NCBI RefSeq assembly: GCF_052161615.1
Contig: NZ_CP197417.1
Coordinates: 4,154,001 to 4,218,000, forward strand
Origin: Aeoliella sp052161615
GTDB taxonomy: Bacteria > Planctomycetota > Planctomycetia > Pirellulales > Lacipirellulaceae
Reading direction: 5' to 3'
DNA: 64,000 nt
Of the stretch, positions 20,152-27,541 are shown in pieces (the first letter of the stretch is position 1; each line of letters starts with the position of its first letter). The position numbers were made by a program, and so were the translations under genes. The notes beneath the pieces are model-generated. The model searched no databases and was not told the origin of the DNA. It worked only from the letters and a program-made list of their open reading frames with translations.

Positions 20152-21639
20152 TTAGTACTCGCTGTCGCCCGATCCGTAGCTTGCAAACTCCTCGTGCGGA
20201 GCTGGAGCGGCGTTGGTGAACCGCGTGAAGTCGTGCAGCCATGTCAGCTTCACGTCCCCCGTTGGACCATTACGCTGCTTGCGAATCAACAGGTCCGCTT
20301 CGCCACGGCATCGCTCGCGGTCTTCTTCATTGGTCTGGTAGTACTCCTCGCGATGCACGAACATCACCACGTCAGCGTCCTGCTCGATGGCTCCCGACTC
20401 ACGCAAGTGACTTAGCGCGGGTTTGTTGTCGCGAGTTGACTCGACCTGACGATTGAGCTGCGCCAGGCAGAGCACCGGCACCGCGATCTCGCGAGCCAAG
20501 CCCTTGAGTCGCCGGGCGATCTTCGACACTTGTTCCTGACGCGGGTCCTTCGAGTTATCCGGCTCAATGAGCTGCAAGTAGTCGATCACAATCAGCGACA
20601 ACCCATGCCGCCGCTTGAGTCGCCGTGCCGCAGCGGAAATTTCCGTCATCGTTCGGCCGGGGGTGTCGTCGATGAACAGCGGCGCGGTGCTCACTTCGTT
20701 CGCCGTGCGAATCAGCAGTTGGCTCTCTTCTTTGCTGATATGTCCGTTACGCAAGCGGTGACCATTCACCTTCGCCCGCGAGCAGAGCAAGCGATCTCCC
20801 AGTTCGAGCTTCGACATTTCGAGACTCACGAACAGCGTTGGCTTTTTGGTGTTCACGGCGACGTGCTCCACCATGTTCAGCGCGAGCGCTGTCTTTCCCA
20901 TACTAGGACGAGCGGCGAGAATCAAAAGCTCGTTCGGATGAAGCCCACCGGTCATCTCGTCGAAATCGTCAAAGCCTGTCTCCACGCCACCCGAGGCGTG
21001 GTCGTTCTTCATCCGGGCGTCGATACGAGCGAGCGCTTCGTGCAGCACTTCGCGAATCGACGCGACCTGCGTGTTGCCCTTCTCTTCGAGAATGCCGAAC
21101 ACCTTCTCTTCAGCCCGGCTCAGCATTTCGCGCGAGTCGATCGTGGGATCGTACGAATCGCGAATGATGTCCGTGCTCGCGTGGATCAGCGACCGCAGCG
21201 TGGCCTTCTGCTGCACGATCTTCGCGTAGTGCTCGGCGTGAGCCGCGGTCGGCACCGCCTCGCCTAGCTCGGCGATGTAAGCTGCTCCGCCCACGAGGTC
21301 GTACTCACCCCCGTCGCGAAGTTGCTGGACGAGCAACATCGGGTCGATCTGCCGACCCTCGTCGTGCATCCGAATGAGCTGACCATAGATGCGAGCGTGT
21401 GCGTCGTCGTAGAAGTCGTCGGGCCTGAGGATCAGCGCGACTTCGTCGAACTTCTCGGGCAGGAGCAGCAGGCTTCCGAGCACGCCCCGCTCGGCCTCGA
21501 TGGACTGAGGCATCTGGCGTTCGAGCAGTCGCTGAACACCTTCTTCCTGCGGACGTTCAAACCCGCCCCCCTCCTTGAACTTGCCCTTGCCGCCGCCGGC
21601 TCGACCTTCCTTCTTCTTGAAAGCGCGTTCGTCGGCCAC
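20152..21639 (-). CDS. dnaB: Replicative DNA helicase DnaB
   Basis: A protein of about 495 aa from the GTG at 21639. A lysine/glycine-rich leader of about 45 residues precedes the DnaB N-terminal domain (MPQSIEAERGVLGSLLLLPEKF). The RecA-like helicase domain has the Walker A AARPSMGKTALALN (about residue 240), TLFVSLEMSK, the Walker B LIVIDYLQLI and the QVSKIARRLKGLAREI region. It unwinds DNA at the fork as a hexamer. It is the last gene of the rplY-pth-rpsF-ssb-rplI-dnaB cluster and converges with trkA, leaving a 21-bp gap. Confidence 0.95.
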   Translation of the reverse strand: MADERAFKKKEGRAGGGKGKFKEGGGFERPQEEGVQRLLERQMPQSIEAERGVLGSLLLLPEKFDEVALILRPDDFYDDAHARIYGQLIRMHDEGRQIDPMLLVQQLRDGGEYDLVGGAAYIAELGEAVPTAAHAEHYAKIVQQKATLRSLIHASTDIIRDSYDPTIDSREMLSRAEEKVFGILEEKGNTQVASIREVLHEALARIDARMKNDHASGGVETGFDDFDEMTGGLHPNELLILAARPSMGKTALALNMVEHVAVNTKKPTLFVSLEMSKLELGDRLLCSRAKVNGHRLRNGHISKEESQLLIRTANEVSTAPLFIDDTPGRTMTEISAAARRLKRRHGLSLIVIDYLQLIEPDNSKDPRQEQVSKIARRLKGLAREIAVPVLCLAQLNRQVESTRDNKPALSHLRESGAIEQDADVVMFVHREEYYQTNEEDRERCRGEADLLIRKQRNGPTGDVKLTWLHDFTRFTNAAPAPHEEFASYGSGDSEY

Positions 21640-21774
21640 AGCGCACACTCCCTTTCTTGCGTCCGTCCAACTGGCAACATGCAACAAGCTCGCACGTCGA
21701 TCGCCGTGGGGCGATGGAAGTGGAGCTTGTCAGCATAACTCTTGATCTTTCATCCGATCAATCAGCTTAGCCGA

Positions 21775-22296
21775 TCAATCGGCGGCGACGGTCGGAACCA
21801 CCCACACCTTCACCTCGCCATCGACTTCCGACGACAGGCGAATCTTGACGGTGTAGAGGCCCAGTTCCTTGAGCACGCCTTCGAGGCGAATCTGATCGGC
21901 GTGGAGATGGATGTCGTTCTTCTTCAGAGCGGCGACAATCTCCGTGGCCCCCACGCTGCCGTAGAGGTGACCATCTTCAGTGGCGTTGGCCTCGATGGTG
22001 ATGCTCTGCTTGGCGATCTCGGTGGCGTAGGTACGCAGTTCGGCTTGGCGAGCCATTTCGATCTGCTGCAGCTTGGCCTTGTGCTTCTCGACCATCCGCT
22101 GGTGATGCTCGGTGGCGATGGTCGCCAGGCCCTGAGGGATCAGGTAGTTGAGCGCGTAACCACGCTTCACCTCAACCACTTGGCCCTGCTTGCCCAAGTC
22201 GGCAACCGACTGGATCAGCAGCAACTGCACCCCTCCGTGCGGGCCCAGAGGAAGACGCTTGAAGCCCTTGGTGTTTCGCTTGACTTTGGTTTGCAT
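21775..22296 (-). CDS. rplI: 50S ribosomal protein L9
   Basis: The 173-aa protein carries the L9 N-terminal signature VQLLLIQSVADLGKQGQVV followed by VKRGYALNYLIPQGLA, a long connecting helix (HHQRMVEKHKAKLQQIEMARQ) and a C-terminal globular domain. It has an extra basic N-terminus of about 23 residues (MQTKVKRNTKGFKRLPLGPHG) before the usual start. A GTG at 22227 would give the canonical length, but its ribosome site is too close, so I keep the longer form. Confidence 0.94.
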   Translation of the reverse strand: MQTKVKRNTKGFKRLPLGPHGGVQLLLIQSVADLGKQGQVVEVKRGYALNYLIPQGLATIATEHHQRMVEKHKAKLQQIEMARQAELRTYATEIAKQSITIEANATEDGHLYGSVGATEIVAALKKNDIHLHADQIRLEGVLKELGLYTVKIRLSSEVDGEVKVWVVPTVAAD

Positions 22297-22434
22297 AGCA
22301 GGATCGAGGGTTAGTTATGCTGTTGGTTGATGTATGGTTTGCGAGCGGGGCCTGTCAGGGCCGTGGTGTCCGAGCAGCTAGTCTACTCGATCGCACTCGC
22401 TTATGTCAGTCGAGCCCGATCGGTACAAGCCAGA

Positions 22435-22890
22435 TCAGAACGGGATTTCGTCGTCTGGCGGCATGCTCGGGCCTGACGAGTAATCGTCGTCGTAACCGCT
22501 TGAACTGCTGCTCGAGGCGTGCTGTCGCTGCGGCGCACTGGCGCGACCACCGCCGCCCCCGCCTCCGCCGCCGCCGAGCATCTGCATCTTCTCGCCGATG
22601 ATCTTGACCTTGTTCCGCTTCTGGCCGTCTTTTTCCCAAGTCTCGTACTTCAGGCGACCTTCGATCAGCACGGACGAGCCCTTGCTCAGGTACTCGTTGG
22701 CGATCTCGGCGGTGCGACCCCAGAGCGTGACGTCGAAAAAGTTGGCTTCGTCGACCCATTGGTCGCCCTTCTTCACCCGCTCGTTCACCGCCAAGCCCAA
22801 CTCCGAGACCGCCGTGCCGCTAGGAATGTAGCGGAGCTCGGGATCGCGGGTCAGGTTGCCGATTAGGATGACTCGGTTGAAGCTTGCCAT
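22435..22890 (-). CDS. ssb: Single-stranded DNA-binding protein
   Basis: The 151-aa protein starts at ATG 22890 (MASFNRVILIGNLTRDPELR). The OB-fold fills residues 1-110; a Gly/Ser-rich linker (GGGGGGGGGRASAPQ) leads to the acidic tip ending PPDDEIPF, the conserved peptide that recruits replication and repair partners. An upstream in-frame Met at 22941 adds residues foreign to SSB and is not used. It lies between rpsF and rplI, a common bacterial arrangement. Confidence 0.95.
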   Translation of the reverse strand: MASFNRVILIGNLTRDPELRYIPSGTAVSELGLAVNERVKKGDQWVDEANFFDVTLWGRTAEIANEYLSKGSSVLIEGRLKYETWEKDGQKRNKVKIIGEKMQMLGGGGGGGGGGRASAPQRQHASSSSSSGYDDDYSSGPSMPPDDEIPF

Positions 22891-22998
22891 GGCAGGGCCT
22901 CGCTGGGGGGAGCGGTAAAAGTGTACGCCTGTATCTTCCACCGCAATCTATTCGATCCCGATCCGCCCCGCAAGGAGCGAAATCGGAAACGGACGAAA

Positions 22999-23394
22999 CT
23001 ATTCGGCAGCTGCAGCAACCGGCTCTTCGGCCGCTTCGCCAGCTTCGTCGCCTTCGGCAACGTGCGTGCCCGAGGCATGGGCGAGAATCGGCTCGACCAG
23101 GCTGGGGTGGATCTTCAGGATCAACTGACGCAGCACGCTGTCGTGGATCTCGCACTTGCGATTGAGCGCGGTGATCTCACCCGTCGGCGAACGGAAGTAG
23201 ATCAGCCAGTAGGTACCCTTGCGGTGACCCTGAATGGGATACGCCAGACGACGCTCTTCCCACAAACGGCTAACGAGCACTTCGCCACCGCCGGCGACGA
23301 TCATCTGCTCGACTTCCGCCGGCAGCGCATCCTGTTCGCGGGCGAACTTGTTCGAGTCAAAAATGAACAGGCCTTCGTAAACTTGCGTTTGCAA
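22999..23394 (-). CDS. rpsF: 30S ribosomal protein S6
   Basis: The 131-aa S6 protein has VYEGLFIFDSNKFA at the start, VSRLWEERRLAYPIQGHRKG in the centre, and a C-terminal Ala/Glu-rich tail (EGDEAGEAAEEPVAAAAE). The only in-frame start that preserves the fold is a TTG at 23394, with GGAG about 9 bases upstream, so this gene seems to use a rare start codon. It binds S18 in the platform of the small subunit. Confidence 0.93.
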   Translation of the reverse strand: MQTQVYEGLFIFDSNKFAREQDALPAEVEQMIVAGGGEVLVSRLWEERRLAYPIQGHRKGTYWLIYFRSPTGEITALNRKCEIHDSVLRQLILKIHPSLVEPILAHASGTHVAEGDEAGEAAEEPVAAAAE

Positions 23395-23445
23395 TGTCGC
23401 GTCTCCGTGTGGGGAGGGTGTGAGGTTGTTTGGTCGTGAATTGTT

Positions 23446-24003
23446 TCAGTTGTATTCGTTCATCGCGGCGGTCGTGCCTTCGGCAATCCAGCATTCTACC
23501 GCATCGGCCGCTCGGCGGATGGCCTGGTCGGCGTTTTCCTGCTCGTCGCGGGAAAACTTACCCAACACGAAATCCACCGTGCTCCACTGCGGCGGAACAG
23601 GACCAATCCCGATCCGCAACCGGGCGAACTCGCTGGTGCCCATCTGCTGGATAATATTATCCAGGCCGTTTTGGCCACCAGCCGAACCCTTGGGTCGCAT
23701 GCGGTTCGTCCCCAACGGAAGGTTGAAGTCGTCGCACACCACCAGCAGGTCCGCGGCCGTCAACTTGTAAAAGTCGGCGGCCAGTCGCACCGAGACACCC
23801 GACAGGTTCATGTAAGTCTGAGGAGCCACGAGCAGCACTTTTTCGCCTGCTCGCACTACCTCGGCCACTTGAGCCTGGTGTTTGTCCCGAAATCCGTCGG
23901 CGTGCCAGCGTCTGGCTAGCTCGCCGATGAGCTCGAAACCCACATTATGCCTTGTGTCGTCGTATTTCTTGCCGGGGTTACCGAGCCCCACGATCATCTT
24001 CAT
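23446..24003 (-). CDS. pth: Peptidyl-tRNA hydrolase
   Basis: The 185-aa protein has the family start MKMIVGLGNPGKKYDDTRHN with N9 and the catalytic H19, the central PQTYMNLSGVSV motif and CDDFNLPLGTNRMRPKGSAGGQNGL. It recycles tRNA from prematurely released peptidyl-tRNA. It sits between rplY and rpsF, as in many bacteria, where rplY-pth are neighbours. Confidence 0.95.
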   Translation of the reverse strand: MKMIVGLGNPGKKYDDTRHNVGFELIGELARRWHADGFRDKHQAQVAEVVRAGEKVLLVAPQTYMNLSGVSVRLAADFYKLTAADLLVVCDDFNLPLGTNRMRPKGSAGGQNGLDNIIQQMGTSEFARLRIGIGPVPPQWSTVDFVLGKFSRDEQENADQAIRRAADAVECWIAEGTTAAMNEYN

Positions 24004-24070
24004 GGTTGCCTGGCACCTCGACCCCGCCGATGCTCACGAGGAGCAACAGCGGCAAACTCTGTTTCTATTT

Positions 24071-24709
24071 CTAATCGTCCGATTCTTCGTCACCGGCCTT
24101 CTTGCGGCCAACGAGTTCCGGTTCTGCGCCCGTGCGAGCAGCGGCATCGGCGGCTTCGTCGTCATCGCCCAGCGGACGGACGCAGTTCAGCAGCACCAAA
24201 TGCGGATCGCTCAGCAGCTTGCCACCCTTCGGGAGGTCGATGATCGCTTCGGCGGTCACGGTGTCGCCCAGGTGGACCTTCGCCAGGTCGATGTGCAGCT
24301 TTTCGGGGATCGAATCGGGGGTGCACTCGATGTGAACCATGTGGTTCACCCAAGTCATCACGCCACCTTCGTTCTCGCCAGGGGCTTCGCCCTTGCCTTC
24401 GACGACTAGCTCGACGTCGACTCGCTCGCTGGCGTCGACGCGAAGCAGGTCGACGTGCAGCACTTCGCGGCCGAACGTGTCCCACTGCAGAGCTTGCAGC
24501 AGGGCCTGACCGTTCTCGTCACCAGCGAGTTGCACGACCTTTGCACCATGTCGCAGGGTGGCGGCGAGCTCGTCCGCACAGACGGAAAAGCCAATCGAGG
24601 GTTGCTTGTGTCCGTAGAGCACGGCAGGCAGACGGCCCTCGCGTCGCAAACGGCGTGCTGCCAGCGAACCCACTTCGTCACGTTTCTTAACGGTCAGCTT
24701 TTCGGACAT
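24071..24709 (-). CDS. rplY: 50S ribosomal protein L25 (general stress protein CTC type)
   Basis: A 212-aa long-form L25 starting at ATG 24709 (MSEKLTVKKRDEVGSLAARR). The N-terminal 5S-rRNA-binding domain has RREGRLPAVLYGHKQPSIGF; the C-terminal TL5 beta domain has GEAPGENEGGVMTWVNHMVH and VHLGDTVTAEAIIDLPKG; an acidic Ala-rich tail ends it. The frame is open far upstream to 25042, but that part has no L25 similarity and crosses the structured non-coding block. First gene of the cluster down to dnaB. Confidence 0.94.
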   Translation of the reverse strand: MSEKLTVKKRDEVGSLAARRLRREGRLPAVLYGHKQPSIGFSVCADELAATLRHGAKVVQLAGDENGQALLQALQWDTFGREVLHVDLLRVDASERVDVELVVEGKGEAPGENEGGVMTWVNHMVHIECTPDSIPEKLHIDLAKVHLGDTVTAEAIIDLPKGGKLLSDPHLVLLNCVRPLGDDDEAADAAARTGAEPELVGRKKAGDEESDD

Positions 24710-25035
24710 GTTCGTAAATCTCTTCGAGCGAGCGAACCACCCCCAGTAGCCCCTACGGCCTAGAGTGTCCGCCCGAAATGAATTGGCAGAATCCCTCATT
24801 CTGCGATTTTTCGCGCACAGTTCAAGGTGTCCTACGAGGGAATTTTGCTGGCAGCCTCCTTTGGCACTGGCAAATTGGGCTCCCCCGGCTGTCTGGAGCG
24901 ATTGTTTGACGCCCCCCGCCAACGGGATTGCTTGCCGAATCACTGTCTCGTTAAGCGCCGAGTTGTGTCGCGATTCTTGCGATATCTCAATGGGTGCGAC
25001 AAAACTCGTTTTCCTCCCACTGGGTGTTTTGGCGT

Positions 25036-25192
25036 AAACCATTAACTTGAAATGGTTTGTGTTACAGCCTCCCAGAACTTGTCAGCGAGTAAAGTCGCAG
25101 GGGTAAACCGCAGGTGCGACTTTACTCCATCTGCCGCTCGTCTGGAGTGGCGAACCGGAGAAGTGCTCCGGCGGCAAATCGCCACCCGCTCC
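25036..25192. repeat. Cluster of three stem-loops, possible structured RNA or mobile remnant
   Basis: Stem 1 is AAACCATT with AATGGTTT (25036-25043/25051-25058). Stem 2 is a perfect 13-bp stem GAGTAAAGTCGCA with its complement (25087-25099/25115-25127). Stem 3 is nested: GGAGTGGCGA (25144-25153) faces TCGCCA and GCTCC (25179-25192), enclosing CCGGAG/CTCCGG (25155-25171). None is followed by a T run on either strand. Confidence 0.6.
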
Positions 25193-25349
25193 ACCCACGC
25201 AGGTGGAACGTGTACATGAGAGCACACCCGAAGCGCGCTTTCTAGTGGGTTTCTCAAAGAAAGTCGAAAAAACTGGGTCATAGCTCGCTCGCCGGGAGCG
25301 GCATTAGACCCGGGATGAATGCCGCGGAAAGGGTCGGCAATCCTTCCGG

Positions 25350-25377
25350 GTGAGCCGGGTCGTCCTCGAACCCGGAG
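25350..25377 (+). repeat. Family A repeat, left arm of pair 2
   Basis: Begins GTGAGCCGGGTCGTCC and ends in CCCGGA, nearly identical to the arm at 14310. The inverted partner is at 25414-25442, 36 bases away. Confidence 0.85.
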
Positions 25378-25413
25378 AGTTGGAAGGTCGAGAGCACCAC
25401 GTAGGGGCGGCGT

Positions 25414-25442
25414 TTCCGGGGCCGGGGACGGCCCGGCTCACC
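25414..25442 (-). repeat. Family A repeat, right arm of pair 2
   Basis: The reverse complement begins GGTGAGCCGGGCCGTCCC. The pair lies just downstream of the bicupin stop codon (minus strand), so it might also end that transcript. Confidence 0.85.
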
Positions 25443-25475
25443 ACGGCAACGGAATGAATTGCGATGTACGACTTG

Positions 25476-26597
25476 CTACGACTTCTTCGCCGGTGCGATG
25501 AAGACTTCGCCCTTCGGAAAATCGTCGAACGACACGGCGGGTTGGCTGAGGTTCGTTGCCAGGACGTCTTTGGGCTGGCCGGCGAGCCATTGCGTGAGTC
25601 CGATCGAGGCGTAGACGCCCGTGTTGAAGGCGATCAGCAGCCGGGCGGTTTTGTCGCCGATGTTCTCAATCGAGTGACCGTAGCCTTGGGGAATGTAGCC
25701 GACGTCGCCCGCTTCGAGGGTCTCGGCGCGGTAACGTCCGTGCGAACCGAACATCGTGACGCTGACGTTGCCGTCGATGACGTAATGCCATTCGTCGGCG
25801 GTGGGGTGCCAGTGGAGTTCGCGGAGCGCACCGGGGTCGAGATCGAGCACCACGCCGGTGACGGTTCGCGAGATGGGGAACTTCGTCGAGTCGACGCGCC
25901 ATTCCTGCCCCCCATCGAACACGCGGTGCGGAGGGTCGGAGAGCATGCGGTACTTGTGCGTGAGCGGGGGCGTCGTTGCGCCGTGCAGCGGTAGCGCCGC
26001 GGGTTCGGGCGGGACCGCGCCGCGGCCGAAGTAGACTTCGCTAGTCGGGTACGTCGCGAGCTGCGCAACATCGACGCCCAAGTTCTTAGCGAGCAACTCC
26101 TTCGGCACGCGGCTCATCCAGTCCGAGACGCTGAAGGTGCCGAACTCGGAGAAGTAGCCGTTGTCGAAGATCAAGATGAAATGGCATGGCTCGTTGCCGA
26201 GGCATTGAAGCATGTGGCCATGCCCGCGAGGGAAGTACCAGATGTCGCCCGGCTCGAAGTCGTTGATCTCGCTGTTACCCAAGGGATCGATTACCGTAGT
26301 GCGGACGCGACCCTTGAGCACGAACGCCCATTCAGCGGCGGTGGCGTGCCAGTGCATCTCGCGCATCACGCCGGGCTCAAGCTGCATCGAAACTCCAGCG
26401 ATGCCCTTGGATATGGGAAGCTCTTCGACCGTGGCCTCTTTCCCGTAGCTATTGCCACTGACTTTGCCCGCGGACTTCTCGAGCGCGAACTTGAACGTGG
26501 GGAGTTCCTTGCCCGCGAGTAGCGGATCGGGGACGTTGTTATGAAAGCTGGTGTCGCCGCCGATGGTGGGAATGAACGGGGTGGGACGGCTGGACAT
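25476..26597 (-). CDS. Bicupin, oxalate decarboxylase family
   Basis: A 373-aa protein with two cupin domains. Domain 1 (about residues 55-175) has MREMHWHATAAEWAFVLKG and DIWYFPRGHGHMLQCLG; domain 2 (about 235-350) has LRELHWHPTADEWHYVIDG and DVGYIPQGYGHSIENIG. Each HWH...E...H set is a Mn-binding site as in oxalate decarboxylases and oxidases. No signal peptide is visible. The likely reaction is oxalate to formate and CO2, but related bicupins of other function exist, and the lid-loop residues that separate decarboxylase from oxidase were not resolved. Confidence 0.85.
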   Translation of the reverse strand: MSSRPTPFIPTIGGDTSFHNNVPDPLLAGKELPTFKFALEKSAGKVSGNSYGKEATVEELPISKGIAGVSMQLEPGVMREMHWHATAAEWAFVLKGRVRTTVIDPLGNSEINDFEPGDIWYFPRGHGHMLQCLGNEPCHFILIFDNGYFSEFGTFSVSDWMSRVPKELLAKNLGVDVAQLATYPTSEVYFGRGAVPPEPAALPLHGATTPPLTHKYRMLSDPPHRVFDGGQEWRVDSTKFPISRTVTGVVLDLDPGALRELHWHPTADEWHYVIDGNVSVTMFGSHGRYRAETLEAGDVGYIPQGYGHSIENIGDKTARLLIAFNTGVYASIGLTQWLAGQPKDVLATNLSQPAVSFDDFPKGEVFIAPAKKS

Positions 26598-26722
26598 GAT
26601 CGAGACCTTGATTGCACCTGGGGGGAGGGAGAGTTGGGGATTGTAGCAGGTGGTATTCCGCGAAATAAATCCCGGTGATCACACGCAAACCAAGTGTTGG
26701 TGTAACAATTGGCGGCGTTTTC

Positions 26723-26747
26723 TTAGGCCCGGCGTTTACGCCGGGTT
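26723..26747 (+). repeat. Family B REP palindrome, left flank of the Y1 transposase
   Basis: This 25-base element begins TTAGGCCCGGCGTTTACG and is itself palindromic (CCCGGCGT/ACGCCGGG). It is an exact reverse complement of the element at 27301-27325, so the pair forms 25-bp perfect inverted repeats around the transposase gene. Confidence 0.92.
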
Positions 26748-26770
26748 GGCGATCCATAAAAAGCCTCTGC

Positions 26771-26786
26771 TGCCCCTTTAGGGGCA
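26771..26786. repeat. Short hairpin downstream of the Y1 transposase
   Basis: TGCCCC-TTTA-GGGGCA forms a 6-bp stem just past the transposase stop codon, between the coding region and the left REP element. Confidence 0.7.
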
Positions 26787-26791
26787 TGTGC

Positions 26792-27223
26792 TCACGCATC
26801 GAAGTGTTCGATCGATTCCAATCGTTTCGTCGTCGTTCCCCGCGTGTGATGCTCACGCTGCTTACGGATGTACTCAATCACCCACGGGAGATCCTTCGTC
26901 CCGAAACTCACCACGCCGTAACCAGTTTGCCACTCCAACTCCTTATCACGAGTCTCAGATTGCTGATTCACATCGTGCGCCGAGCCGCCCTTGAGCTGAC
27001 CAATCCATTCGCTCGGAGCGAGCGTTGGGGGGACGGTTACTGCCAGATGCACGTGCGTTTCGATGCCTCCGATGGCGTGGAGAAAAACACCAGGCGTCGC
27101 GCGGACGCGCTCGACGAGGACATGATGAGCGCGAGCTTCGAGCCGTGGAGTTATCAGGGGAACACTTGCCTTGCTATGCCAAGTGATGTGGAGGTTGATC
27201 TCACTGTAGTAGTTGCGCGACAC
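26792..27223 (-). CDS. REP-associated tyrosine (Y1) transposase, IS200-like
   Basis: The 143-aa protein starts at GTG 27223 (SRNYYSEINLHITWHSK). It carries the HUH pair in ETHVHLAV (about residue 57) and a candidate catalytic Tyr in VIEYIRKQREHH (about residue 117), the plan of IS200/IS605 Y1 enzymes and of RAYTs, which nick and join single-stranded REP hairpins. Length is normal and the frame is intact. It is enclosed by exact 25-bp inverted REP elements at 26723 and 27301. RAYTs are usually single-copy and domesticated rather than freely mobile. Confidence 0.88.
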   Translation of the reverse strand: MSRNYYSEINLHITWHSKASVPLITPRLEARAHHVLVERVRATPGVFLHAIGGIETHVHLAVTVPPTLAPSEWIGQLKGGSAHDVNQQSETRDKELEWQTGYGVVSFGTKDLPWVIEYIRKQREHHTRGTTTKRLESIEHFDA

Positions 27224-27300
27224 AATGGTTGCCCCCGTAAGTGCAGCAGGAGATTAAGGCCCGTAAACGGGCCTACTTGGCTTTATACTGCGCACCGGGT

Positions 27301-27325
27301 AACCCGGCGTAAACGCCGGGCCTAA
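27301..27325 (-). repeat. Family B REP palindrome, right flank of the Y1 transposase
   Basis: Begins AACCCGGCGTAAACGCCG and is the exact reverse complement of the element at 26723-26747. Confidence 0.92.
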
Positions 27326-27370
27326 TAGGGCAACCGCTGCAAATTAGTAGATTTCACCCAGCCTGGCATG

Positions 27371-27397
27371 TTAGACCCGGGATTTATCCCGGGTTAA
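27371..27397. repeat. Family B variant palindrome
   Basis: TTAGACCCGGGA-TTTA-TCCCGGG with flanking TTAA. An imperfect inverted copy lies at 27485-27510 (ACCCGGGATAAATCCC then AGGCCTAA) and a half copy at 25304. It shares the TTAG(G/A)CCCG lead with the transposase-flanking REPs. Confidence 0.85.
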
Positions 27398-27420
27398 GGC
27401 TGGCACAGCGATGGTTCGGC

Positions 27421-27462
27421 CCCGTTACTCCGCCCGGCGTGGCCGCCGGGCGGAGTAACGGG
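27421..27462. repeat. Perfect 19-bp stem hairpin
   Basis: CCCGTTACTCCGCCCGGCG (27421-27439) pairs perfectly with 27444-27462 around a 4-base loop TGGC. No T run follows on either strand, so it is not a standard terminator. It sits centrally between the two inverted copies of the variant palindrome. Confidence 0.9.
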
Positions 27463-27484
27463 AGCGCATCGCGGGGAACCACCC

Positions 27485-27510
27485 ATACCCGGGATAAATC
27501 CCAGGCCTAA
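27485..27510. repeat. Inverted partial copy of the family B variant palindrome
   Basis: ACCCGGGATAAATCCC followed by AGGCCTAA. It mirrors 27371-27397 with a few changes and brackets the 19-bp-stem hairpin. Confidence 0.8.
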
Positions 27511-27541
27511 TGGAATCCAAGTCCAGAGGCAATGCAGCTGG

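Larger units (their letters stand above)
24710..25475. other. 766-bp gene-free region with hairpins and repeats
   Basis: The region separates rplY from the bicupin gene. It carries three successive stem-loops (25036-25058, 25087-25127, 25144-25192), half of a family B palindrome (TTAGACCCGGGAT at 25304) and a full family A pair (25350-25442). The first 300 bp holds the rplY promoter and leader but no box I can name. No ORF inside has supporting features. Confidence 0.6.
26723..27325 (-). mobile_element. RAYT element bounded by 25-bp inverted repeats
   Basis: The 603-bp unit consists of a left REP (26723-26747), a short hairpin, the Y1 transposase gene, an 8-bp-stem hairpin (AGGCCCGT/ACGGGCCT, 27257-27274) and a right REP (27301-27325). 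No target-site duplication is expected for this class and none was seen. Confidence 0.75.
27224..27541. other. Palindrome-rich intergenic region between recJ and the RAYT gene
   Basis: This 318-bp stretch holds no gene. It contains, in order, the hairpin at 27257-27274, the right REP at 27301-27325, a second palindrome at 27371-27397, a 19-bp-stem hairpin at 27421-27462, and a partial inverted copy of the second palindrome at 27485-27510. It therefore looks like nested REP insertions. Confidence 0.75.

Noticed and set aside
24710..25042. In-frame extension upstream of rplY
   Set aside because: The added 111 residues have no L25 similarity and cross non-coding sequence; ATG 24709 gives the normal N-terminus.
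26723..27510. CRISPR array
   Set aside because: The repeats are palindromes in alternating orientation with unequal spacing and no unique spacers of constant length, so they are REP-type, not CRISPR.
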